64,000 nt of DNA from the NCBI GenBank assembly GCA_965217075.1, contig CBDCHC010000012.1, forward strand, positions 21,737 through 85,736. The letters run 5' to 3'. The stretch's first letter is position 1, and each line of letters starts with the position of its first letter. A model generated the notes under the pieces. That model searched no databases and was not told where the DNA came from. It saw only the letters and a program-made list of their open reading frames with translations. Below are positions 33,953-44,578 of the stretch, piece after piece. The DNA comes from CBDCHC01 sp965217075. GTDB taxonomy: Bacteria; Pseudomonadota; Gammaproteobacteria; PS1; Pseudothioglobaceae. The translations under genes were made by a program, and so were the position numbers.

Positions 33953-35755
33953 TTACGAATAAATCTCGTAATTATTATCTTTAAATTGTTTTGATTTTGT
34001 CTCCATACCTATAGTTATTTTGTCAATTTCATCTTGCTTTAACTCTCTAATTTCTTGAGTAATTTTCATAGAACAAAATTTAGGACCACACATTGAACAA
34101 AAGTGCTGAGTTTTAGCGGCTTCTTTAGGCATAGTTTCATCATGATAGGCTTTAGCAGTATCTGGATCTAATCCTAAATTAAATTGATCTTGCCAACGAA
34201 ATTCAAAACGTGCTTTTGATAACTCATTATCGCGTATTTGTGCGCCAGGATGCCCTTTAGCAAGATCTGCGCCATGCGCTGCTATTTTATAAGCAATAAT
34301 ACCTTGTTTCACATCATCTTCATTTGGCAAACCTAAATGCTCTTTAGGTGTTACATAACAAAGCATAGCACATCCATACCAAGCAATTTGCGCAGCGCCA
34401 ATGGCAGAAGTTATATGGTCATAGCCAGGAGCAATATCTGTGATTAAAGGGCCGAGTGTATAAAAAGGCGCTTCATTACATTTTTCAAGTTGTCTGTCCA
34501 TATTTTCTTTAATCATTTGCATTGGTACATGCCCAGGACCTTCAATAAAAGTTTGCACATCATATTGCCAAGCAATTTTAGTTAATTCCCCTAAAGTATC
34601 AAGTTCGGCAAATTGCGCTTTATCATTAGCATCAGCAATAGAACCAGGACGAAGCCCGTCACCTAAAGAAAAACTAACATCATATGCTTGCATAATCTCA
34701 CAAATTTCTCTAAAATGACTATAAATAAAGCTTTCTGTATGGTGGGACAAACACCACTTTGCCATAATAGAGCCACCTCTTGAAACAATGCCTGTTACCC
34801 TATTTATAGTAAGAGGAATATGATGCAGCCTTACCCCTGCATGAATAGTAAAATAATCAACTCCTTGCTCTGCTTGTTCTATTAAAGTTTCTTTAAAAAT
34901 ATCCCAAGTTAGCTCCTCAGCAACACCATCTACCTTCTCAAGTGCTTGATAAATTGGCACAGTACCAATTGGTACTGGAGAATTGCGAATAATCCATTGG
35001 CGAGTTTCATGAATATTAGCACCTGTTGAAAGATCCATAATAGTATCAGCTCCCCAACGTGTAGCCCACAACATTTTCTCTACTTCCTCATTAATAGACG
35101 AACCTAATGCAGAGTTGCCAATATTGCCATTAATTTTTACTAAAAAATTACGCCCGATAATCATTGGTTCACTTTCTGGATGATTTATATTGCAAGGAAT
35201 AACTGCGCGTCCCTTAGCTACTTCATCGCGTACAAATTCTGCAGTAATTACCTTGGGTATATTTGCCTTAAAATTTTCGCCACTATGTTGATTTAATTTA
35301 TCTTTTTGCTGCATCATACAATTTTCACGTACTGCTATATATTGCATTTCTGGAGTAATAATGCCTTTTTTTGCATAATGCATTTGACTAACATTTTTAC
35401 CATCTTTAGCCTTTAAAGGTTTATTATAATGATCAAAACGTAACTTATCTAAGGCAATATCATTTAATCTATTATTACTATAATTAGTACTAAATTTATC
35501 TAACTGGTAGGTATCATTTCTATTATCTATCCATTTTGCTCTAATAGCAGGCAAGCCTTTATTTAAATCTATATCAATATTATTATCAGTATAAGGACCA
35601 GAGGTATCATAAACAGCGATATTACTACCATTTGTTAAGTTAATTTTACGCATAGCTACTTTAATATCTGTTTTTGCTACATTAGCATAAAGTTTAGTTG
35701 AATTGGGAAAGTTATTGACATATTTATTGCCAATTTCTATTTTATTTTTACGCAT
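33953..35755 (-). CDS. thiC: phosphomethylpyrimidine synthase
   Basis: 600-residue radical-SAM enzyme turning aminoimidazole ribotide into HMP phosphate for thiamine. The C-terminal 4Fe-4S motif is CSMCGPKFC; WGADTIMDLSTG, PVPIGTVPIYQALEK and GPGHVPMQMIKENMD are family signatures. The 296-bp upstream region shows no TPP-riboswitch motif. It lies 12 bp ahead of parE. No other thiamine gene is adjacent. Confidence 0.97.
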   Translation of the reverse strand: MRKNKIEIGNKYVNNFPNSTKLYANVAKTDIKVAMRKINLTNGSNIAVYDTSGPYTDNNIDIDLNKGLPAIRAKWIDNRNDTYQLDKFSTNYSNNRLNDIALDKLRFDHYNKPLKAKDGKNVSQMHYAKKGIITPEMQYIAVRENCMMQQKDKLNQHSGENFKANIPKVITAEFVRDEVAKGRAVIPCNINHPESEPMIIGRNFLVKINGNIGNSALGSSINEEVEKMLWATRWGADTIMDLSTGANIHETRQWIIRNSPVPIGTVPIYQALEKVDGVAEELTWDIFKETLIEQAEQGVDYFTIHAGVRLHHIPLTINRVTGIVSRGGSIMAKWCLSHHTESFIYSHFREICEIMQAYDVSFSLGDGLRPGSIADANDKAQFAELDTLGELTKIAWQYDVQTFIEGPGHVPMQMIKENMDRQLEKCNEAPFYTLGPLITDIAPGYDHITSAIGAAQIAWYGCAMLCYVTPKEHLGLPNEDDVKQGIIAYKIAAHGADLAKGHPGAQIRDNELSKARFEFRWQDQFNLGLDPDTAKAYHDETMPKEAAKTQHFCSMCGPKFCSMKITQEIRELKQDEIDKITIGMETKSKQFKDNNYEIYS

Positions 35756-36038
35756 AATTTATTTTATACAAATACCATTTAAGTGAAAATATTATATACT
35801 AAGAAGCTAAAAATACTAATACATTTATTGTAAAAATTGTAATTTATTATCATCTTAATATAAGAAATAAATGATTATAATAACAAATAAAAATTAGTTA
35901 TTATTAAGACTAAAAAAATTATCATTCAATTAAATTTTTACTAAATAATAAATTAAATAATAGCTTATTTAAATATTATGATATTATAATATTTTTTTAA
36001 TACTTTAAAATCTAAATAGCAATAATTAGTTGTTATTG

Positions 36039-36044
36039 TATAAT
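36039..36044 (+). promoter_or_regulatory. candidate hemB -10 box, possibly leaderless
   Basis: TATAAT ends 7 bases before the hemB ATG (36052), which would place transcription start at or next to the A of the start codon. No Shine-Dalgarno sequence lies upstream. No -35 match is seen, so confidence is low. Confidence 0.3.
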
Positions 36045-36051
36045 TAAAATT

Positions 36052-37041
36052 ATGATTATAAAAAACAGACCAAGACGTCTTAGAATTAATAATAATATTC
36101 GTACATTAATAGCAGAGCATAGTATAAATGTTACTGATTTAATTTATCCTGTTTTTATTATTGATGGAGTAAAAATTCGTGAAAACATTATTAGTATGCC
36201 AAATATTGTAAGGTTTAGTATTGACGAATTATTAATTGAAATTGAAGTTTTATTAATATTAGGTATTAGAGCTATTGCTCTTTTTCCAGTGATAAATAAT
36301 GGCAAAAAAACGATTAATGGCGAAGAAGCATTTAATAAAAACGGTTTAGTGCAAAGAGCAGTGCGTATTATTAAGCAACAATATAAAGATTTAATAATAA
36401 TTACAGATGTTGCGCTTGATCCTTTTACTACTCACGGACAAGATGGTATTGTGGATGACAATAATTATGTTTTAAATGATAAAACTATAAAAGTTTTACA
36501 ACAACAAGCATTATCACATGCTATAGCTGGTGCCGATATAGTTGCTCCTAGTGATATGATGGATGGTAGGATTGGTGCTATTAGACAAACTTTAGAAGAA
36601 AATAACTTTACCAATACCATAATACTTTCATATGCTGCTAAATATGCCTCTAATTATTACTCCCCATTTCGTGATGCTATAAATTCTAAAATTAAGCTCA
36701 AAAATGCTAATAAAAATAGCTATCAGATGGATTTTGCTAATAGCAATGAAGCAATAAAAGAAATATCTCTAGATATAAAAGAAGGGGCAGATATAATTAT
36801 GATTAAACCAGGTATTGCCTATTTAGACATAATTTATAAAGCAAAACAAAAATTTAATACACCAATTTTTGCTTATCAAGTAAGCGGAGAATATGCTATG
36901 ATAAAATTGTCTGCCAAACACAATATAATTGACGAAAAAAAAATAGTATTAGAAACTTTAACAGCATTTAAAAGAGCTGGTGCTGATAATATCTTAACTT
37001 ATTATGCCAAAGAAATAGCACAGTGGTTAGCAAATAAATGA
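36052..37041 (+). CDS. hemB: porphobilinogen synthase (delta-aminolevulinate dehydratase)
   Basis: 329 residues; condenses two aminolevulinates in heme synthesis. The metal region reads TDVALDPFTTHGQDG (about 120), the Asp-type site of Mg-dependent enzymes, instead of the three-Cys zinc site. Schiff-base Lys lie in YAAKYASNYYSPFR and MIKPGIAYLDI. Its stop overlaps the ispF start by 4 bp. Confidence 0.96.
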   Translation: MIIKNRPRRLRINNNIRTLIAEHSINVTDLIYPVFIIDGVKIRENIISMPNIVRFSIDELLIEIEVLLILGIRAIALFPVINNGKKTINGEEAFNKNGLVQRAVRIIKQQYKDLIIITDVALDPFTTHGQDGIVDDNNYVLNDKTIKVLQQQALSHAIAGADIVAPSDMMDGRIGAIRQTLEENNFTNTIILSYAAKYASNYYSPFRDAINSKIKLKNANKNSYQMDFANSNEAIKEISLDIKEGADIIMIKPGIAYLDIIYKAKQKFNTPIFAYQVSGEYAMIKLSAKHNIIDEKKIVLETLTAFKRAGADNILTYYAKEIAQWLANK

Positions 37042-37508
37042 CATATAAAACTGGCATAGGACAAGATTCTCATCAATTTTGTTTAACAAGTAACAAAAAA
37101 CTTATATTAGCTGGGGTTGAAATTAATAATCATAAAGGATTAAAAGCAAATAGTGATGGCGATGTTATTTTACATGCCTTTATTAATGCCATATCTAGCA
37201 TTAGTACTAAAAATATTTTAGGTATTATTGCTAACAAAATGTGTAAACAAGGTATAACTAATAGCGCTAAATATTTACAAGTAGCACTACAAGATTTTAA
37301 TTATACGATTAATCATATTGCAATCTCCATAGAATGTCTTAGTCCAAAAATAACACCCTATATTCAAAAGATGCGATTATCTATAGCAACTTTAACAAAA
37401 ACAAATATAGATAATATTGGCATCACTGCCACTAGTGGCGAATATTTAACAGCTTTTGGCAAAGGAGAAGGGATCTTTGTTACTTGCATTATTAGTGTTT
37501 CAAATTAA
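37038..37508 (+). CDS. ispF: 2-C-methyl-D-erythritol 2,4-cyclodiphosphate synthase, divergent clade
   Basis: 156 residues of the isoprenoid MEP pathway. Metal ligands D and H in GIGQDSHQF and H in ILHAF are kept. The rest departs from the E. coli type: HAFINAISS replaces HALTDALLG, the DIGxxFPDTD loop is replaced by NILGIIANKMCKQGITNS, and TTTEKLGFTG by ATSGEYLTAFG. I recall this variant from distant phyla, so a second IspF clade or lateral origin is possible. ispD is not adjacent. Confidence 0.85.
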   Translation: MTYKTGIGQDSHQFCLTSNKKLILAGVEINNHKGLKANSDGDVILHAFINAISSISTKNILGIIANKMCKQGITNSAKYLQVALQDFNYTINHIAISIECLSPKITPYIQKMRLSIATLTKTNIDNIGITATSGEYLTAFGKGEGIFVTCIISVSN

Positions 37509-37628
37509 AATTTCAATAGTATAAATAATATTATCAGCAATACATTTATTTTTATCCATTGGCATTTTTCTAAGTGGATTTTCCAATAAGATTAGACATC
37601 ATTTAACAATTGATTATAGAATTAATAC

Positions 37629-38624
37629 TCATAATTTATATAAATGGTTAATAGCAGTTGTTGTTATTACTCTTCCTCGCGGGGTTCTCATAATAAAGCC
37701 TTGTTGTAATAAATACGGCTCAACCATATCTTCTATAGTGCTTTTTTCTTCTCCAACTGCTGTAGCTATAGTATCAAGCCCTACTGGCCCGCCTGAAAAT
37801 TTATCATTAATAATATGTAAATAATCTCTATCTAATTTATTTAACCCTAATTCATCAACATTTAAACTTTTAAGTGCAATTTTTGTAATATTTTTATCAA
37901 TAATAGAATTATTTTTAACATCAGCAAAATCACGCACTCTACGCAATAGTCTGTTAGCAATTCTTGGCGTGCCTCTTGATCTTTTTGCAATTTCTACAGC
38001 AGCCAATTTATCTATTTTTATAGCCAAAATTTTACTAGCACGTAAAACAATAGCAACTAAATCATCTACTTTATAAAACTCTAAACGTTGTACAATGCCA
38101 AACCTATCTCTAAGCGGCGAAGTCAACATGCCAGCACGGGTAGTAGCGCCTATTAAAGTAAAGGGCGGGAGGTCAAGCTGTACACTATGAGCTGCTACTC
38201 CTTCTCCGATCATAATATCTAATTTAAAATCTTCAAGCGCTGGGTATAAAATCTCTTCTACTACAGTATTTAACCTATGAATTTCATCAACAAAAAGTAT
38301 ATCATATGGCTCTAATTTAGTTAGTATAGCTGCTAAATCTCCTGAACGCTCTAAGGTTGGACCTGATGTTATCTTAAATCCAGCTTGCATATTATTAGCA
38401 ATTACATTAGCTAAAGTTGTTTTACCCAAACCCGGTGGACCATAAATTAAACAGTGATCAAGAGCTTCTTTTCTGCTTTTAGCAGCTTGAATAAAAAGCA
38501 ACATTTGCTCTTTAATGTCTTTTTGTCCTATATAATCATCAAAATTTTGTGGACGCACAGAAACTATTACTATATCATCATCTGCTTGTGCATTAGTATT
38601 TAATAAATTATCTTCTTCAATCAT
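37629..38624 (-). CDS. ruvB: Holliday junction branch migration ATPase
   Basis: 331-residue AAA+ motor driving branch migration with RuvA. Walker A YGPPGLGKTTLA, Walker B ILFVDEIHRL, sensor LIGATTRAGML and the winged-helix C-terminus RTPRGR are present. ruvA is not adjacent; ruvC is at 56368-56838. Confidence 0.97.
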   Translation of the reverse strand: MIEEDNLLNTNAQADDDIVIVSVRPQNFDDYIGQKDIKEQMLLFIQAAKSRKEALDHCLIYGPPGLGKTTLANVIANNMQAGFKITSGPTLERSGDLAAILTKLEPYDILFVDEIHRLNTVVEEILYPALEDFKLDIMIGEGVAAHSVQLDLPPFTLIGATTRAGMLTSPLRDRFGIVQRLEFYKVDDLVAIVLRASKILAIKIDKLAAVEIAKRSRGTPRIANRLLRRVRDFADVKNNSIIDKNITKIALKSLNVDELGLNKLDRDYLHIINDKFSGGPVGLDTIATAVGEEKSTIEDMVEPYLLQQGFIMRTPRGRVITTTAINHLYKL

Positions 38625-38736
38625 GATTGTTATTTTAATAGCAAAACCAAAAAATTAATTAAATATTGTTAACTATTTAATATAGTAATTACAAAATATG
38701 ACTATACTTATTATTTATTACATTTTTAATAAATAT

Positions 38737-41700
38737 CTAGTTTAAATTTTGCTGTAATAATTTGACTGCCTCATCAAAGCTAATATTTTTATGAAATGCA
38801 TAGCTTTTGACTTGCTCTGTACTAATTTTAGCCACACCAAAATATTTGCTGTCTGGATGAGCAAAATACCAACCGCTAACAGATGCACTTGGCAACATAG
38901 CAAAACTATCAGTTAAAGTTATGTTAGCATTATTTTCTACATTTAATAACTTCCAAATCTTTAATTTTTCACTATGCTCAGGACAAGCAGGATAACCTGG
39001 GGCTGGGCGTATTCCTTGATATTTTTCGTTAATTAAATCATCATTTTGGAGTTTATTTTGATTATATCCCCATAATTTAGTGCGGACCTTATGATGCATA
39101 AGTTCAGCAAAAGCCTCTGCTAATCTATCAGCTACAGCTTTAACCATAATTGAATTATAATCGTCTAAATCATCATCATATTGCTTAACAAGTGAATTAA
39201 TATTTATTCCAGTAGTAACGGCAAAAGCTCCAATATAATCGTCTTTACCAATAGATTTTGGTGCAATAAAATCACTTAAACAAAAATTTGGGATATGTCC
39301 TTTTTTATCTAATTGTTGACGAAGATGATTAGCAATCATCAAAATATTACCTTTCTTATCATAAATTTCAATATTTTCATCTAATGAATTTGCAGCAAAA
39401 ATACCAATTACTGCATTAGCTTGTAATAATTTATTATCTATTATTTTTTTAAACATTTTTTTAGCATCATTAAAAAGCTCTGTAGCGCTACTTCCTACAA
39501 TCTCGTCATCTAAAATTGCAGGAAAACGCCCTGCTAACTCCCATGTTTTAAAGAATGGTGTCCAATCAATAAATTTAAAAATTTTTGATAAATTGTAATT
39601 AATAAAAGTTTGAATCCCTAATTTATTTGGCTTTTTTATATTATCAAACGATATTTTTATTTTATTTGCGCGTGCATCAGCCATTGACAAAAGTTTGGTT
39701 TTTTTAGCTACCCTTCTATCTCTAAGCGCCTGGTATTCGTTATTTTTTTCTTGTAAAAAAGATGTTTTTTTATCAGATAATAATTTACTAACAACTCCAA
39801 CTGCTTTAGATGCATCAGCCACATAAACTACGCCATTATCATATTTTGGTTGAATTTTCACTGCTGTATGAATGGCTGAAGTAGTCGCTCCGCCAATAAG
39901 CAATGGTATATTAAATTTAGCTTTTTTCATAGCATTAGCAACTGCTACCATTTCATCAAGTGACGGCGTAATTAAACCAGAAAGCCCAATAATATCAACA
40001 TTTTTTTCTTTTGCAACTTGAAGAATTTTTTCACTTGGAACCATAACTCCTAAATCAATTATTGCATAATTATTACATTGCAATACAACGCCTACAATAT
40101 TTTTACCAATATCATGCACATCTCCTTTAACAGTTGCCATTAAAATTTTTTTTTGCGTATTAGCACTGCTGTCTTTTTTTTCAGCCAATAAATATGGCTC
40201 TAAATAAGCTACAGATTTTTTCATAACTCGTGCTGATTTTACTACTTGTGGTAAAAACATTTTACCATTACCAAATAAGTCACCAACTACACTCATACCA
40301 CTCATTAATGGGCCTTCAATTACAAAAATTGGTCTGCCTAATTTTTGATAAGCTTCTTCTGTATCTTGATCAATAAATTGAGTTATTCCCTTTAAAATTG
40401 CATGCTCTAAACGCTTTTCTACGCTATTTTCGCGCCATGATAAATCTTTTTTATTCTCAACTATATAATTAGATGAATATTTTTCTGCTAAATTCAATAA
40501 CCTTTCTCCAGCATTTTCATCGCTATTTAATACTACATCTATTACTGCTTGTTTAAGATCTGTTTTAATTTCATCATATAACATAAGCTGTGAAGCATTT
40601 ACAATCCCCATTGTCATGCCACTTTTTATTGCATGATACAAAAATACACTATGAATTGCCTCACGCACATGGTTATTACCACGAAAAGAGAAGGAAATAT
40701 TAGATACTCCGCCAGAAACTTTAACATACGGCAAAGTGCTAGTAATAATTTTTGTGGCTTCAATAAAATCTAAACCATAATTATTATGTTCTTTAATGCC
40801 TGTAGCAATAGCAAAAATATTAAGATCAAAAATAACATCTTCAGGCGGAAAATTAACTTCTGTTATCAAAATATTATAAGCATTAGTGCAAATATCTACT
40901 TTACGCTGTTTAGTATCAGCCTGCCCTTGCTCATCAAACGCCATTACAATAATAGCAGCGCCGTACAACTTACAAAGTTTAGCTTTACGAATAAAACTAT
41001 CTTTACCCTCTTTAAGGGAAATAGAGTTTACAATTGCTTTACCCTGTGTACATTTAAGTCCTGCTTCAATAATTTCCCATTTAGAGCTATCAATCATCAG
41101 TGGCACTCTAGCAATATCAGGCTCACTAGCGATTAAGTTTAAAAATTTAATCATTGAAGCCTTACCATCTAACATTGCCTCATCCATATTTACATCAACA
41201 ATTTGAGCCCCACCTTCTACTTGTTCACGACAAACATCTAATGCTTGTTCAAATTTCTCATCTAAAATTAAGCGTTTAAATTTAGCGCTACCTGTTACAT
41301 TTGTTCTTTCACCAATATTAACAAATAAACTATGCCTATCAATATTAAATGGCTCTAAACCAGCAAGATAGCATTTTTTTGGTATTTTTGGTATTTTTCT
41401 TGGTTTAATATTAGCAACTTTTTTGTTAATTTTTGCAATATGTTGCGGTGTGCTGCCACAACAACCACCCACGATATTAACTAAACCAGCATCTGCCCAT
41501 TCTTTAATATAATTAGACATGTCTGTTGCATTTAATTCGTATTCACCAAATTCATTAGGTAACCCTGCATTTGGATGTGCTGAAACATAACAATTTGCTA
41601 CTGCGGATAAATCACTTACATATTGTTCTAATAAATCAGGACCAAGCGCACAATTAAGGCCTATTGATATTGGGTTAGCGTGAATAAGAGAATTATAAAA

Positions 41701-42381
41701 TGCTCTTGTTGTTTGTCCGCTTAAGGTTCTACCTGAAGCATCAGTAATAGTACCAGAAATCATAATTGGCAATTCTAAATTAAGCTCTATAAAAACATTT
41801 TTTACTGCAAAAATTGCTGCTTTAGCGTTCAAAGTATCAAAAATGGTTTCTATCATAATAATATCTACACCACCTTTAATTAAAGCCTTAACACTACATT
41901 TATAGTCATTAACTAATTCATCAAAACTAATATTTCTAAATGCTGGGTCACTCACATCTGGTGAGATTGACAATGTTTTACTTGTAGGACCAACTACTCC
42001 TGCAACAAATCGTGGTTTTTCTGTAGTACTAAACTCATTCACGACTGTCTTTGCTAACATAGCACTTGTTAGATTAATTTCATACGCTAAATCAGCCATT
42101 TGATAATCTGTCATTGATGTTCTGGTTGCATTAAAAGTATTAGTTTCAATAATATCAGCGCCAGCTTTTAAATAATCACGATGAATATTTTTAATAATTT
42201 CTGGCTGAGTAAGACTTAATAAATCATTATTACCTTTAATTAATATATGATAATCTTTAAATCTCTCTCCACGATATTCCTGCTCATTTAATTTATGTTT
42301 TTGAATCATTGTCCCCATAGCACCATCAAGGATAAGAATTTTTTGTTGCAACAGCTTAAGTAGCGTTTTTTTTATTGTCAT
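38737..42381 (-). CDS. metH: cobalamin-dependent methionine synthase
   Basis: 1214 residues, all four modules present. The homocysteine/zinc domain (1-325) has NCALGPD and GGCCGSTP; the pterin domain (about 345-610) has NIGERTNVTGS; the B12 cap and binding domain (about 640-880) has KGDVHDIGKNIV, whose His replaces the lower cobalt ligand; the SAM-dependent reactivation domain (about 890-1214) has RPAPGYPACPEH. The cell therefore needs cobalamin by synthesis or uptake. It starts 35 bp after feoB. Confidence 0.97.
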   Translation of the reverse strand: MTIKKTLLKLLQQKILILDGAMGTMIQKHKLNEQEYRGERFKDYHILIKGNNDLLSLTQPEIIKNIHRDYLKAGADIIETNTFNATRTSMTDYQMADLAYEINLTSAMLAKTVVNEFSTTEKPRFVAGVVGPTSKTLSISPDVSDPAFRNISFDELVNDYKCSVKALIKGGVDIIMIETIFDTLNAKAAIFAVKNVFIELNLELPIMISGTITDASGRTLSGQTTRAFYNSLIHANPISIGLNCALGPDLLEQYVSDLSAVANCYVSAHPNAGLPNEFGEYELNATDMSNYIKEWADAGLVNIVGGCCGSTPQHIAKINKKVANIKPRKIPKIPKKCYLAGLEPFNIDRHSLFVNIGERTNVTGSAKFKRLILDEKFEQALDVCREQVEGGAQIVDVNMDEAMLDGKASMIKFLNLIASEPDIARVPLMIDSSKWEIIEAGLKCTQGKAIVNSISLKEGKDSFIRKAKLCKLYGAAIIVMAFDEQGQADTKQRKVDICTNAYNILITEVNFPPEDVIFDLNIFAIATGIKEHNNYGLDFIEATKIITSTLPYVKVSGGVSNISFSFRGNNHVREAIHSVFLYHAIKSGMTMGIVNASQLMLYDEIKTDLKQAVIDVVLNSDENAGERLLNLAEKYSSNYIVENKKDLSWRENSVEKRLEHAILKGITQFIDQDTEEAYQKLGRPIFVIEGPLMSGMSVVGDLFGNGKMFLPQVVKSARVMKKSVAYLEPYLLAEKKDSSANTQKKILMATVKGDVHDIGKNIVGVVLQCNNYAIIDLGVMVPSEKILQVAKEKNVDIIGLSGLITPSLDEMVAVANAMKKAKFNIPLLIGGATTSAIHTAVKIQPKYDNGVVYVADASKAVGVVSKLLSDKKTSFLQEKNNEYQALRDRRVAKKTKLLSMADARANKIKISFDNIKKPNKLGIQTFINYNLSKIFKFIDWTPFFKTWELAGRFPAILDDEIVGSSATELFNDAKKMFKKIIDNKLLQANAVIGIFAANSLDENIEIYDKKGNILMIANHLRQQLDKKGHIPNFCLSDFIAPKSIGKDDYIGAFAVTTGININSLVKQYDDDLDDYNSIMVKAVADRLAEAFAELMHHKVRTKLWGYNQNKLQNDDLINEKYQGIRPAPGYPACPEHSEKLKIWKLLNVENNANITLTDSFAMLPSASVSGWYFAHPDSKYFGVAKISTEQVKSYAFHKNISFDEAVKLLQQNLN

Positions 42382-42416
42382 ATATGTGATTTAATTTTAC
42401 CTATTAAAGTCATAAA

Positions 42417-44576
42417 TTAATCACAATGTCTACAATTAGTATTTGTTATAATTGGTATAGCTGTTGATACCTCATTTTTACTAGCATTTATCATTATTTT
42501 TGCTGCTAAAATTAATAAGGCAATCATAAAAACTATCCATAATATAGAGCTTAAATAATGTTGACTAATAGTTGCACTTTGATAAAAAATAATGCTAATA
42601 CTATAAGCAAGAGTTGTAGACCACAATACTCCAATAACTGCCCATTTTCTACCAACTTCACGAAACATAGCGTTAGTTGCGGCTATACATGGAAAATAAA
42701 GTAAAATAAATAATAAATAAGCAAATGCGCCAATTTTACCGTCAAAACGAGAACTCATAGCCGCCAAGGTATTGTAATTCACTCCTTGAGTTTTAGCAGC
42801 TACTGCCAAAGATAATGAGTTATCTATAACACTAAAGCCTAATGGGTCTGCTAGATTATTCATAGCATAATTAAAGTTAACAGCTATACTATCTAATGCA
42901 TTCTTTATAACAGAAAATAAATTATTATCATTAACGGTCAACTTTGTTGCCGTATGATTATTACCAATATTGCTATATAAAGAATCAAGAGTACCAACTA
43001 CTACTTCTTTAGTTAATATGCCTGTTAATATACCCACGACAGCTGGCCAATTATTATTTTCTATACCAAGTGGAGCAAATACTGGAGTAACCGTTTTAGC
43101 AGCAACACTTAAAATAGAATTTTGTGAATTTTGATTATTAAAGCTGCCATCTATGCCAATATTATTAATTACAGTTATAAAGCTAACCACTATAATGATA
43201 ATTTTGCCAGCCCCTAATACAAAGCCTTTAAGTTTATTCCATGTATTAATTAAAGTACTACGAACTGAGGGCAACCTATAAATAGGCAGCTCTACAACTA
43301 AAGCATTATCATCGTTACCCACATTAAAGCCTTTTTGTATAATAAAACCAGTTAAGATTGCAGCTATTATGCCAATTATATATAATAAAAATACCATATT
43401 TTGCCCGCCATTATTAAAAAATACCATAGCAAATAAAACATAAACAGTAAGCCTTGCTCCACAAGACATAAATGGCGACATAAGTACTGTTGTTACTCTT
43501 TCTCTGTGAGTATCAAGCACTCTAGAGGCCATAATAGCAGGAACATTACAACCAAAACCAATTATAAGCGGAATAAACGCTTTACCTGATAATCTTATTT
43601 TTCGCATAAATTTATCCATTACTAAAGCAGCCCTAGCAATATAACCTATTTCTTCTAAGATAGTTAAAAATAAATATAGTGTAGCAATTATTGGAATAAA
43701 TGTAGCAACAACAGCAATACCACCACCAATACCATCTGCTATAAGCAAAATAAAAAACTCTGGTATATATAAATTTTGTAATAAATCACGCATACCATCT
43801 ACAAAAATCGCATTAGTTAAAATATCAAAAAAATCAATAAATACTCCGCCAAAACTAATGCTAAATAAAAACAATAGGTACATAATAATTAAAAAAATAG
43901 GTATACCACTAAAATTACCTAAAACAATATTATCAATCTTATCACTAACAGTGGCTTTATTTTGTAAATTATTATTTTTAATTGTTATTGTTTTAGCAAT
44001 ATTATTTGCTGCTATAAATTCTTTTTCTGCTAATAACTTTTCATTATTATTTATATAATTCAAATAATTAAAATTTATTTTTATTGAAGAGCTTTGTATG
44101 GATTTAAATAATTTTTTAGCATCAAAATTATTTTTTACTGATACAGAAATTACCTTGCAAGTTAAAATTTTTGCTAATTTATCTAAATCTAATTTCATTC
44201 CTATTTTGTCAACTATATCCATCATATTAACAATAACAACAACCTTAAGCCCTAGATTAAGCAATTGTATTGTCAAACGTAAACCTCGCTCTATAGTTGT
44301 ACCATCAATAATATTTAAATACAAATAGTCATTATTAGTTACAAAATCTTTAACTATTTGTTCATCAATAGAGTTTTGCGTATTATTTATAGAATATATT
44401 CCTGGCAAATCTATAACAACTATATCTTGTTTGTTATAATGCCATATACCTTCTTTTTTATCAACAGTTACTCCAGCCCAATTACCGACTTTTTGTTTAC
44501 TGCCAGTTAAAGTATTAAATAATAAAGTTTTACCTGCATTAGGATTGCCGATTAAAGTTACTTTATTTACAGTCAT
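42417..44576 (-). CDS. feoB: ferrous iron transporter B
   Basis: 719-residue inner-membrane Fe2+ uptake protein. The G-protein domain has G1 GNPNAGKTLLFNTLTG and G3 DLPGIYSI; the permease part (about 230-700) contains two Gate-type segments (FGCNVPAIMASR, LLYFPCIAATNA). The C-terminus ends CRHCD, a Cys-rich tail seen in some FeoB. It lies 2 bp after feoA and is under the same Fur-like site. Confidence 0.97.
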   Translation of the reverse strand: MTVNKVTLIGNPNAGKTLLFNTLTGSKQKVGNWAGVTVDKKEGIWHYNKQDIVVIDLPGIYSINNTQNSIDEQIVKDFVTNNDYLYLNIIDGTTIERGLRLTIQLLNLGLKVVVIVNMMDIVDKIGMKLDLDKLAKILTCKVISVSVKNNFDAKKLFKSIQSSSIKINFNYLNYINNNEKLLAEKEFIAANNIAKTITIKNNNLQNKATVSDKIDNIVLGNFSGIPIFLIIMYLLFLFSISFGGVFIDFFDILTNAIFVDGMRDLLQNLYIPEFFILLIADGIGGGIAVVATFIPIIATLYLFLTILEEIGYIARAALVMDKFMRKIRLSGKAFIPLIIGFGCNVPAIMASRVLDTHRERVTTVLMSPFMSCGARLTVYVLFAMVFFNNGGQNMVFLLYIIGIIAAILTGFIIQKGFNVGNDDNALVVELPIYRLPSVRSTLINTWNKLKGFVLGAGKIIIIVVSFITVINNIGIDGSFNNQNSQNSILSVAAKTVTPVFAPLGIENNNWPAVVGILTGILTKEVVVGTLDSLYSNIGNNHTATKLTVNDNNLFSVIKNALDSIAVNFNYAMNNLADPLGFSVIDNSLSLAVAAKTQGVNYNTLAAMSSRFDGKIGAFAYLLFILLYFPCIAATNAMFREVGRKWAVIGVLWSTTLAYSISIIFYQSATISQHYLSSILWIVFMIALLILAAKIMINASKNEVSTAIPIITNTNCRHCD

Positions 44577-44578
44577 AG

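Noticed and set aside
35756..36051. TPP riboswitch ahead of thiC
   Set aside because: I looked for the conserved CTGAGA and the ACCTGATC-type thi-box on the minus strand and found neither; the region is plain AT-rich sequence.
37509..37628. Remnant gene between ispF and ruvB
   Set aside because: No frame longer than a few dozen codons and no recognisable protein similarity; treated as a convergent spacer without a clear terminator.
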